Below, one piece after another: positions 57,391 through 64,000 of a DNA stretch of 64,000 nt. Made by a program: the position numbers and the translations under genes. The first letter of the stretch is position 1, and each line of letters opens with the position of its first letter. Where the stretch lies: contig NZ_JACWMX010000004.1 of NCBI RefSeq assembly GCF_014773245.1, positions 310,001 through 374,000 on the forward strand, written 5' to 3'. Origin of the DNA: Mucilaginibacter glaciei (GTDB lineage: Bacteria > Bacteroidota > Bacteroidia > Sphingobacteriales > Sphingobacteriaceae). Below the pieces are notes generated by a model. That model saw only the letters and a list, made by a program, of their open reading frames with translations. It did not search any database and had not been told where the DNA came from.

Positions 57391-59841
57391 TTAATTAGCA
57401 CCTATATTTATCAGATCGGCAAATACACCGGCGGCAGTAACCTCGGCACCCGCCCCCGGGCCTTTAACCACTAACGGGCGTTCTTTATACCTATCTGTGG
57501 TAAATGATATAATATTATCGCTTCCGCTCAGCATATAAAAAGGGTGACTTTCATCAACACTTTGAAGGGTAATGGATGCTTTGCCATTTTCAAGTTTACC
57601 TATGTAACGCAATACTTTTTTATCGGCCTGCGCTTTATCTTTTAAATTAGCGAAGTAAGCATCTTCGGCCTTTAAGGCAGCGTAAAACTCCTCTACAGTT
57701 TGCGCGTCGAGGCAAGCCTGGGGTAGCATGTTTTCTATTTCTACATCGGCCTCTTCCATTTCGTAGCCGGCATCGCGGGCAAGGATGAGCATCTTGCGCA
57801 TAAAATCTTTTCCGCTTAAGTCATCGCGCGGATCGGGTTCGGTGTAGCCTTTTTCCTGCGCCTCTTTAACCACATCGTGGAAATTAGCGTCGCCTTTGAA
57901 GTGGTTAAAGATATAGGAGATCGTTCCGGATAGGATAGCCTCGATGCGTTGTACCCTGTCGCCACTGCTCATCAGATCTTTTAAAGTGCGGATGATGGGC
58001 AAACCAGCGCCAACGTTAGTCTCATAAAAAAAGTCGACACCATGGCGGCGGGCGGTGTCCCTAAAGTTTTTGTATTGACTATAGCTTGCTGAGTTCCCTA
58101 TTTTATTGCAGGTAACTACAGATATATTCGCTTTAAAAACCTGCTCATAAAACGCTATGGGTTTCGGGCTGGCGGTATTATCGATGAACACGCAATTGGG
58201 CAGGTTCATTTCTTTCATTTTGTTAATGAATTCCTGCAAATCGGCAGTTTGCATAGATCCCTGTAATTCTTCCTCCCAGTTATCTAAAGAAAGACCGTCA
58301 CTGTTAAACACCATTTTACGGGTATTGCTGATACCTGCTATCTTTACCTGGATGCCGTTATTCTTTTGCAGGAAATCGCTGTTTGCCTGTAATTGCTTAA
58401 ACAGGGTTTTGCCGATATTGCCCGTACCGAGGCAAAATGCATGAAGGGTTTTAGTCAGTTCGATAAAGAACGCATCGTGCACAGCATTGAGCGCTTTTGA
58501 AAGGTCTGTAGCAGAAATAATTACCGAGATATTATACTCGGACGAGCCCTGCGCTATAGCCCTTACATTTACACCATTACGGCCCAATGCATGGAACAAC
58601 TTACCGCTCACACCTGGGGTTTGCTTCATATTCTCGCCTACTATAGCTAATATGGCCTGCCCTTGCTCCACAACTAATGGCTCCAGCTTATTGGCTAACA
58701 GTTCCAGCTCAAACTCCTGTTCGATGAGTAATTTGGCCTTTTCTATATCATGCGGCTGCACCGCAAATGTGATGCTGTGCTCTGATGATGATTGGGTTAT
58801 GAGGATGATATTGATCTGCTCGCGCGCAAGTAATGAAAACAACCTGCCGCTAAAGCCCGATTTGCCCACCATGCCGCTGCCTTCCAAACTCAGGATACTA
58901 ATGTTATTGATAGACGAGATCCCTTTGATGGGCAAGTTAGACGCCTTACAATCATGACGGATTACAGTCCCCGCAAACGCAGGCTCAAATGTGTTTTTGA
59001 TCACTATCGGGATCTTTTTCAAAAATGCCGGTATCATGGTTGGCGGATAAATTACCTTAGCACCGAAGTACGAAAGCTCCATCGCCTCAGTATACGAAAG
59101 CTCCTCCAACGGGAAAGCCTTTTTCACCATGCGCGGGTCTGCTGTCATCATACCATTTACGTCCGTCCATATCTGGATCTCTTCAGCATTTAATGCTGAG
59201 CCAAATATGGCGGCGGTGTAATCGCTGCCACCACGACCAAGAGTTGTGATCTGCCCGGCATCATTACCCGCAATAAAACCCGTCACAAATAAAAGCTTGT
59301 CGCTATTTTCCTGTTGGAAACTTTTTATCAGCAATTCGGTCAATTCTATATTCACTTTGGCGTTGCCAAAGGCACTATCGGTTTTAATTAGTTCAGATGC
59401 ATCAACAAACAAAGCATTCTTAAAATGTTGCGCAGCGATTTTACTGATCATTAAGGTAGAGCAGCGTTCGCCATAACTCACAATCTGGTCGCGTGTTTTA
59501 GGGGTCAGTTCGCGCAGGGTCAGTACACCTTGCAGCAATTCTTCCAGCTGATTAAAGTGGATCTTTAAGCGGGTGTAGGCCGGGTTTTGGTTTTGAATGT
59601 CAAGCAAAGCCTTCACTACATCAAAGTGGCGTTTCTCTAAGTCGGCCAGTTGCGCGGTAAACTCATTTCCGCTTGCTGCATTCTCAGCCATTGAAAGCAG
59701 CAGGTTAGTTACGCCGCTCATGGCACTTAAAACCACTACCGGGCTGTTGCCCTGGTTTTGCTCACTTTTTAATATTTCCAGCAAGGTTTTGATACTGCTT
59801 ACTGAACCTACGGAAGTACCGCCGAATTTTAAAACTTTCAT
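57391..59841 (-). CDS. thrA: Bifunctional aspartokinase / homoserine dehydrogenase
   Basis: ThrA performs the first and third steps of threonine synthesis. The 816-residue protein has the kinase motif VLKFGGTSVGSV, the aspartate-site GRGGSDYTAAIFGSAL, two ACT domains (about 300-460), then the homoserine dehydrogenase NAD motif GTGNIGKTLFKQL and the catalytic-Lys region RKMLILARDAG. This is the bifunctional form, usually feedback-inhibited by threonine through the ACT domains. It is preceded by a threonine/isoleucine attenuator (59842-59990), so expression should fall when charged tRNA-Thr and tRNA-Ile are plentiful. Confidence 0.98.
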   Translation of the reverse strand: MKVLKFGGTSVGSVSSIKTLLEILKSEQNQGNSPVVVLSAMSGVTNLLLSMAENAASGNEFTAQLADLEKRHFDVVKALLDIQNQNPAYTRLKIHFNQLEELLQGVLTLRELTPKTRDQIVSYGERCSTLMISKIAAQHFKNALFVDASELIKTDSAFGNAKVNIELTELLIKSFQQENSDKLLFVTGFIAGNDAGQITTLGRGGSDYTAAIFGSALNAEEIQIWTDVNGMMTADPRMVKKAFPLEELSYTEAMELSYFGAKVIYPPTMIPAFLKKIPIVIKNTFEPAFAGTVIRHDCKASNLPIKGISSINNISILSLEGSGMVGKSGFSGRLFSLLAREQINIILITQSSSEHSITFAVQPHDIEKAKLLIEQEFELELLANKLEPLVVEQGQAILAIVGENMKQTPGVSGKLFHALGRNGVNVRAIAQGSSEYNISVIISATDLSKALNAVHDAFFIELTKTLHAFCLGTGNIGKTLFKQLQANSDFLQKNNGIQVKIAGISNTRKMVFNSDGLSLDNWEEELQGSMQTADLQEFINKMKEMNLPNCVFIDNTASPKPIAFYEQVFKANISVVTCNKIGNSASYSQYKNFRDTARRHGVDFFYETNVGAGLPIIRTLKDLMSSGDRVQRIEAILSGTISYIFNHFKGDANFHDVVKEAQEKGYTEPDPRDDLSGKDFMRKMLILARDAGYEMEEADVEIENMLPQACLDAQTVEEFYAALKAEDAYFANLKDKAQADKKVLRYIGKLENGKASITLQSVDESHPFYMLSGSDNIISFTTDRYKERPLVVKGPGAGAEVTAAGVFADLINIGAN

Positions 59842-59851
59842 TTGTTGTGCT

Positions 59852-59887
59852 AATAAAAAAGCCTTCCTCTTTTCGGAGGAAGGCTTT
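59852..59887 (-). terminator. Attenuator terminator of the thr operon
   Basis: On the minus strand AAAGCCTTCCTC pairs perfectly with GAGGAAGGCTTT (12 bp) around a CGAAAA loop, followed by TTTTTT. It ends about 11-17 nt before the thrA ATG and lies after the leader ORF, so it is an internal attenuator rather than the end of another gene. Confidence 0.93.
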
Positions 59888-59920
59888 CATTTGGTTTGTT
59901 TTATGTTTTACACCATACGA

Positions 59921-59986
59921 TTATCTTCCCCCGTGTTTTATGCCGGTGGTAATAATTGTTGTAATTGTGGTGTTGTTAATTGTCAT
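59921..59986 (-). CDS. thrL: thr operon leader peptide
   Basis: This 21-codon ORF starts with ATG and ends with TAA. Residues 2-14 read TINNTTITTIITT; in all there are seven Thr and five Ile among 21 residues, like enterobacterial ThrL. Its last codons include the bases CGGGGGAAG (59925-59933), which can form 9 base pairs (one G-U) with CTTCCTCCG of the terminator's 5' arm and loop (59874-59882). A ribosome stalled at Thr or Ile codons would leave this segment free to block the terminator. A ribosome at the stop codon would cover it and let the terminator form. The ORF is too short for routine gene finding. Confidence 0.88.
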   Translation of the reverse strand: MTINNTTITTIITTGIKHGGR

Positions 59987-59997
59987 ATATAATGTTG

Positions 59998-60029
59998 GTA
60001 AATTAAGTAGTTTATTTTTTAAGAAACAA
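59998..60029 (-). promoter_or_regulatory. Possible promoter of the thr leader
   Basis: On the minus strand TTG (60027-60029), a 21-nt spacer and TAATTTAC (59998-60005) partly match the Bacteroidota consensus (last box bases imperfect). Transcription would start near 59992, about 6 nt before the leader ATG. Confidence 0.4.
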
Positions 60030-60084
60030 GCAGGCGGCTATTTATTTTTTAATTGCCTGTTTATCTTTCCTAAATTGCGCCCAT

Positions 60085-61002
60085 ATGCAGGGGCTCGTCA
60101 CTAAATCAACTGGAAGCTGGTACCAGGTTAAATCCGGCGATCAAACTATTGATTGCCGCATCAAGGGAAAATTTCGCACCAAAGGCATTACTACAACTAA
60201 CCCTTTAGCCGTGGGCGATATTGTGGATTTTGAAATGGAGCCTGAGCAGGAAAGTGGTGTAATCACTAATCTTACTCAGCGGAAGAATTATATTATCCGT
60301 AAATCTATCAACCTGTCTAAGCAGGCGCAGATCATCGCTGCAAACCTCGATCTTGCCTTATTGGTGGTTACACTGGCTTCGCCGCGCACTTCATTAGGTT
60401 TTATCGACCGCTTTCTGGTTACAGCTGAAGCTTATGGTATTCGCGCTTGTTTGATCTTTAATAAACTTGACCTTTTTAGTGATGAAGGGTTAGAGATCCT
60501 TGCCGACTATCAGGCCATTTACGAGAATATCGGATATCCCTGCTACTCCGTCTCGGCAAAAGACGGCACCAATATCGATGTGGTACAAAACCTGCTTAAA
60601 GATAAGGTAACGCTCTTTTCCGGCCACTCCGGGGTAGGTAAATCAAGTTTGATCAACGCTTTATTGCCAGATCTCGACCTGCGTACCCATATGGTATCCG
60701 ACTGGAGCGACAAGGGTATGCACACCACTACCTTTGCCGAAATGTTTGACCTGCCACAAGGCGGATACATAATCGACACTCCCGGTATACGCGAATTAGG
60801 CGTTATTGATATAGAGAAGCAAGAGCTTGGGCACTTTTTCCCCGAGATGCGCGAACTGATGAACCAATGCCGTTTTAACAACTGCAGGCATATTAATGAG
60901 CCAGGTTGCGCAGTGCTGGCAGCTATTGAGGCAGGAGATATCGCTCTATCCCGCTACGATAGTTATTTGAGTATTTATAACGGGAACGATACGAGGGCTT
61001 AA
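60085..61002 (+). CDS. rsgA: Ribosome small-subunit-dependent GTPase A
   Basis: RsgA checks late 30S ribosome assembly. The 305-residue protein has an OB-fold, then a circularly permuted GTPase with motifs in the order NKLD, SAKDGTN, FSGHSGVGKSSLINAL, and DTPGIRELG. A zinc-binding end follows (CRFNNCRHINEPGCAV). It is divergent from the thr operon. The last codons lead directly into a terminator-like hairpin. Confidence 0.96.
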   Translation: MQGLVTKSTGSWYQVKSGDQTIDCRIKGKFRTKGITTTNPLAVGDIVDFEMEPEQESGVITNLTQRKNYIIRKSINLSKQAQIIAANLDLALLVVTLASPRTSLGFIDRFLVTAEAYGIRACLIFNKLDLFSDEGLEILADYQAIYENIGYPCYSVSAKDGTNIDVVQNLLKDKVTLFSGHSGVGKSSLINALLPDLDLRTHMVSDWSDKGMHTTTFAEMFDLPQGGYIIDTPGIRELGVIDIEKQELGHFFPEMRELMNQCRFNNCRHINEPGCAVLAAIEAGDIALSRYDSYLSIYNGNDTRA

Positions 61003-61006
61003 GAAT

Positions 61007-61052
61007 AGCCCCAGGATTATTAGAATCAGGAAACAAGATAGGGGCTCTTTTT
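61007..61052 (+). terminator. Terminator of rsgA containing a degenerate repeat
   Basis: AGCCCC at 61007-61012 pairs with GGGGCT at 61041-61046, followed by CTTTTT. The 28-nt loop carries AGAATCAGGAAACAAGATA. A partly complementary sequence (CTTGATTCTTATATCTTGAC) follows downstream at about 61070-61090. Confidence 0.6.
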
Positions 61053-61108
61053 ACGAATTTAAATATTGTCTTGATTCTTATATCTTGACTTCTTTAATCT
61101 ATTAAATT

Positions 61109-61567
61109 ATGCGGGCGATATTACAACGGGTAACCCAGGCCTCATGCACGGTTAATGGTAACATTACAGGGCAAATCGAGCTTGGCTTTTTGGTGCTATT
61201 AGGAATCGAGGATGCCGATACAGAAGACGACCTGCAATGGCTGGCTCAAAAAATAGTGGGCATGCGCGTGTTTGGCGATGAGAATGGTTTGATGAATAAA
61301 GCCTTGGCCGATGTTGGCGCGGACATTTTGCTAATTTCGCAGTTTACACTTTTTGCACAAACTAAAAAGGGGAACAGGCCTTCATTTATCAAAGCTGCCC
61401 GGCCGGAAAAGGCTATCCCACTTTATGAAAAGATGATTAGCACACTCGAAATGCTTACAGGCAAGAAAATAGCTACCGGAGTTTTTGGTGCAGATATGAA
61501 GATCAGCCTGCTAAACGATGGGCCGGTTACTATCATCATGGATACTAAGGATAAAGAAAATCATTAA
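61109..61567 (+). CDS. dtd: D-aminoacyl-tRNA deacylase
   Basis: Dtd removes wrongly attached D-amino acids (and glycine from tRNA-Ala) from tRNA. The 152-residue protein has MRAILQRVTQASCTV, the catalytic SQFTLFAQTKKGNRPSF (starting with SQxTL) and the cross-subunit Gly-Pro motif NDGPVTIIMD. Length and motifs are normal. It lies between rsgA and a MazG-like gene on the same strand, each separated by hairpin-forming repeats. Confidence 0.97.
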   Translation: MRAILQRVTQASCTVNGNITGQIELGFLVLLGIEDADTEDDLQWLAQKIVGMRVFGDENGLMNKALADVGADILLISQFTLFAQTKKGNRPSFIKAARPEKAIPLYEKMISTLEMLTGKKIATGVFGADMKISLLNDGPVTIIMDTKDKENH

Positions 61568-61572
61568 AAAAA

Positions 61573-61625
61573 TTCACGCTAAGTCGCAAAGGAAAGTCAA
61601 TAGCGTCTTTGCGGCTTAGCGCGAA
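61573..61625. repeat. Inverted repeat between dtd and the MazG-like gene
   Basis: TTCACGCTAAGTCGCAAAG (61573-61591) and CTTTGCGGCTTAGCGCGAA (61607-61625) are reverse complements at 17 of 19 positions. It starts 5 nt after the dtd stop. There is no U-tract. The CACGCTAAG...GCAAAG type recurs in Bacteroidota genomes. Confidence 0.85.
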
Positions 61626-61639
61626 ATTAAATTATTATC

Positions 61640-61966
61640 ATGCATATACAAGAAGCACAGCACGCCGTTGATAACTGGATCAAAACTACCGGCATTCGCT
61701 ATTTTAACGAACTGACAAATACAGCCATTTTAATGGAAGAGGTTGGTGAGGTAGCCCGTATAATGGCAAGGCAATATGGCGAGCAGTCCTTTAAAAAATC
61801 AGACCTCGACGTTAACCTTGCTGATGAAATGGCTGATGTGCTGTTTGTGCTGATTTGCCTGGCCAATCAAACGGGTATCAACCTGACCGATGCTCTGGAA
61901 AAAAATATGCAAAAGAAAAGCATCCGCGATGCCGACAGGCATCAAAATAACGAGAAGTTGAAGTAG
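61640..61966 (+). CDS. MazG-like nucleotide pyrophosphohydrolase
   Basis: The 108-residue all-alpha NTP pyrophosphohydrolase has the metal-binding pattern MEEVGEVAR (ExxE) and LADEMADVLFVLICL (ExxxD). It probably hydrolyses non-canonical or excess dNTPs to monophosphates, as house-cleaning MazG proteins do. The start is the ATG at 61640. Confidence 0.93.
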   Translation: MHIQEAQHAVDNWIKTTGIRYFNELTNTAILMEEVGEVARIMARQYGEQSFKKSDLDVNLADEMADVLFVLICLANQTGINLTDALEKNMQKKSIRDADRHQNNEKLK

Positions 61967-61975
61967 CGTGTTCAC

Positions 61976-62004
61976 GTTCACAACATGAACATTGTGAACA
62001 TTTT
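61976..62004 (+). terminator. Terminator-like inverted repeat after the MazG-like gene
   Basis: GTTCACAA (61976-61983) pairs exactly with TTGTGAAC (61992-61999) around CATGAACA, then ATTTTT. The surrounding bases also show GTTCAC units of short period, as in the repeats at 20376 and 45501. Confidence 0.6.
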
Positions 62005-62075
62005 TAAAATTAAGATTGTCAATAGATTACGAAATTGCGTTAAACCTATTCAGTACTCTTGTGTCTGAAACGGAT

Positions 62076-62789
62076 TTATACTAATCTTACCAACTTCTCT
62101 CCTTCCAAAACCGGGATAGCGGTCGTTATGTCAATCTTTAAGCAAAACGCAATGTCTCTTTCGATCCCTAATTTTTTCAGCCGTTCACCGTGCGATGTTT
62201 TACTAAGGTATTGGCCAATATCGTTTTTACCCAGCTGGAATAAGTCGTTGGCGGCAATAGCAGGGTCGTCCAGAATAAAGCCACTTGGTTTCAACTGCTC
62301 CACAACCGCACCGGCATACAGCGTATCTTCCAGATTAAAGTTATTTTTCCAGCCGGCGCAAACCAGCAGAATGTTTTCATTCTGGGTTTTTAGCCAGTTG
62401 CAAAGTGCAGTCAAATTCAGGAAAGAACCGATTACTATTCGTTTTGCACTACGCGATAAATGCAGCGCGTGCGTGCCGTTAGTAGTGGTCAGCACAACGG
62501 TTTTGCCCGCAACCTTTTCGGGCGTGTAAGAGAATGGCGAATTGCCAAAGTCAAAACCATCAACCACTTCACCGTTACGCTCGGCAGCTAACAGGTAGTT
62601 TAAACCTTTTTCGCGGTAAGCGGCACACTCATCTACTTCTGATACCGGGATAATAGCTTCTGCGCCGTTCTCAATGCCGTAGCAGATAGAAGATGTAGCG
62701 CGGAAAATATCAATTACCACCACAATATAATTTTCTACATCATAAAGGGGAATCAGCGCAGGGGTAAGGCAAACGTCTAAAGTTTTCAT
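62076..62789 (-). CDS. comB: 2-phosphosulfolactate phosphatase family protein (ComB-like)
   Basis: The 237-residue protein has the ComB family pattern VVIDIFRATSSICYGIENGA and VVLTTTNGTHALHLSRSAK, with LAAERNGEVVDGFDFGNSP between. ComB makes sulfolactate from phosphosulfolactate, known from coenzyme M synthesis in archaea. In Bacteroidota the role is not established. It lies downstream of gcvT on the same strand, separated by an inverted repeat. Confidence 0.85.
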   Translation of the reverse strand: MKTLDVCLTPALIPLYDVENYIVVVIDIFRATSSICYGIENGAEAIIPVSEVDECAAYREKGLNYLLAAERNGEVVDGFDFGNSPFSYTPEKVAGKTVVLTTTNGTHALHLSRSAKRIVIGSFLNLTALCNWLKTQNENILLVCAGWKNNFNLEDTLYAGAVVEQLKPSGFILDDPAIAANDLFQLGKNDIGQYLSKTSHGERLKKLGIERDIAFCLKIDITTAIPVLEGEKLVRLV

Positions 62790-62793
62790 TGGG

Positions 62794-62865
62794 TCATTGG
62801 GTCATCGAGTCATTAGGTCATTAGCCTCGGCGGTTTGCAAAGTAAAATGACTCGATGACTAATGA
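62794..62865. repeat. Short-period inverted repeat between gcvT and comB
   Basis: TCATTGGGTCATCGAGTCAT (from 62794) and AATGACTCGATGACTAATGA (62846-62865) are reverse complements with one or two differences. The left arm continues a GGGTCATT/GAGTCATT period of 8 nt that begins at the comB start codon. It lies 11 nt after the gcvT stop. Confidence 0.85.
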
Positions 62866-62876
62866 AAGAGAAAATT

Positions 62877-63956
62877 CTATTTATAAAACGGTGGCTTAAC
62901 AACTTTTGCCTTTACTTTAGTATCGCGGATGCTGATGTAAATTTCGCTGCCTTCTTTGGCAAATTCATTTTTCACATAGCCCAAGCCGATAGCTTTTTGT
63001 AAAGATGGCGATTGTGTACCTGATGTTACTTTACCAATGGCATTACCCTCCGCATCAACAATAACGTAATCATGGCGAGGGATACCACGGTCGATCATTT
63101 CAAAGCCGATCAGTTTGCGTTCCACACCAGCTTGCTTTTGTGCTTGTAAGGCTTCTGAGTTGGTAAATTCCTTACTAAACTTCGTAACCCAACCTAAACC
63201 GGCTTCTAACGGCGATGTGGTATCATCAATATCGTTCCCGTAAAGGCAAAAGCCCATCTCTAAACGTAAAGTATCGCGCGCTGCCAAACCAATTGGTTTA
63301 ATGCCAAAAGGCTCGCCTGCTTTAAATACTTCGTCCCAAATAAATTCGGCGTGTTCGTTATCAAAATAGATCTCGAAGCCACCGGAACCGGTGTAACCCG
63401 TTGCCGATACGATTACATTATCGATACCCGCAAACTTGCCCTTTGTGAAAGTGTAATACTCCATTGATGCCAGGTCGATATCGGTTAGGCTTTGCAACGC
63501 ATCAGCTGCTTTGGGGCCCTGCACTGCCAATAACGATGTACGGTCAGATATATCTTTCATATCCACACCTTCGGTATTGAATTTAGAGATCCAGTTCCAG
63601 TCCTTTTCTATGTTTGATGCGTTAACAACCAGCATATAGGTTTTGTCATCTATCCGGTAAACCAGCAAATCATCAACTATGCCGCCATCCTCGTTAGGCA
63701 GGCAGGAGTACTGTACTTTCCCATCGTATAATTTCGAGGCATCGTTACTGGTAACACGTTGGATAAGGTCTAGTGCTTTATCACCTTTCAGGATAAACTC
63801 GCCCATGTGGCTTACATCAAACACACCAACCGCTTTACGCACGGTTTCATGTTCGGCATTAATGCCAACATATTGCACCGGCATATTGTAACCCGCAAAG
63901 GGTACCATTTTAGCGCCTATTTTCGTATGTACGTCGGTTAAAGCAGTATTTTTCAT
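62877..63956 (-). CDS. gcvT: Aminomethyltransferase (glycine cleavage T protein)
   Basis: GcvT transfers the methylene group from the lipoyl H protein to tetrahydrofolate and releases ammonia. The 359-residue protein has [41 protein letters not shown] (folate-site region), and [20 protein letters not shown]. The length is normal. The gene starts 44 nt from the right edge. The glycine cleavage partners gcvH and gcvP are not in the window. Confidence 0.97.
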   Translation of the reverse strand: MKNTALTDVHTKIGAKMVPFAGYNMPVQYVGINAEHETVRKAVGVFDVSHMGEFILKGDKALDLIQRVTSNDASKLYDGKVQYSCLPNEDGGIVDDLLVYRIDDKTYMLVVNASNIEKDWNWISKFNTEGVDMKDISDRTSLLAVQGPKAADALQSLTDIDLASMEYYTFTKGKFAGIDNVIVSATGYTGSGGFEIYFDNEHAEFIWDEVFKAGEPFGIKPIGLAARDTLRLEMGFCLYGNDIDDTTSPLEAGLGWVTKFSKEFTNSEALQAQKQAGVERKLIGFEMIDRGIPRHDYVIVDAEGNAIGKVTSGTQSPSLQKAIGLGYVKNEFAKEGSEIYISIRDTKVKAKVVKPPFYK

Positions 63957-64000
63957 GGTTGTTTAGTATGGGGGCAAAAATAGTAAAATAAAGCCTCTTC

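Overview
The window is chromosomal DNA from a member of the Bacteroidota, most like Sphingobacteriaceae (Mucilaginibacter or Pedobacter). Evidence for this is a fused lpxC-fabZ gene, a PorX-type response regulator, the Lexo/ATP-dependent DNA ligase pair, futalosine-pathway menaquinone genes, TonB-type receptors with carboxypeptidase-like N-terminal domains, few Shine-Dalgarno sites, and several promoters that fit the Bacteroidota TTG-N19-21-TAnnTTTG pattern. I see no rRNA, tRNA, CRISPR array, insertion sequence or prophage. Most genes are core metabolism and maintenance.

Layout. 1-5.8 kb: a truncated MacB/FtsX permease, an acyl-CoA thioesterase, metE under a cobalamin riboswitch, a three-copy palindromic repeat and a MarC protein. 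6-14.4 kb: a TPR protein, an S41 processing protease, the exonuclease-ligase-DUF1835 operon and a GHL10 hydrolase. 14.6-23.6 kb: a coiled-coil membrane protein, a very large orphan histidine kinase, fabD, folE, a pyruvoyl-tetrahydropterin synthase homologue, and mqnB/mqnD with a frameshifted membrane gene between them. 23.7-39.6 kb: Tex, ComM, an acyltransferase, a lone receiver protein, a large outer-membrane barrel, a collagen-like lipoprotein, a metzincin lipoprotein, an aspartic protease, a YihY protein and a histidine phosphatase. 39.6-49 kb: alanine dehydrogenase, tsaE, porX, an HD hydrolase, the lipid A genes lpxD, lpxC-fabZ and lpxA, an ABC ATPase and efp. 49-64 kb: xth, a cyclophilin, a small Cys/His protein with a TonB receptor, a HAD hydrolase, the thrA-thrB-thrC operon, rsgA, dtd, a MazG-like enzyme, comB and gcvT.

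Two observations stand out. First, thrA is preceded by a 21-residue leader ORF in which 12 codons are Thr or Ile. A perfect 12-bp terminator follows it, and the end of the leader ORF can pair with the terminator's 5' arm. This is a complete ribosome-mediated attenuator. Second, at least eleven inverted repeats of several unrelated sequence families lie within about 25 nt downstream of a stop codon, and two overlap the stop codon itself. Similar short-period repeat sequence also appears in frame inside mqnB. The positional rule suggests a shared role at mRNA 3' ends or a shared insertion preference.
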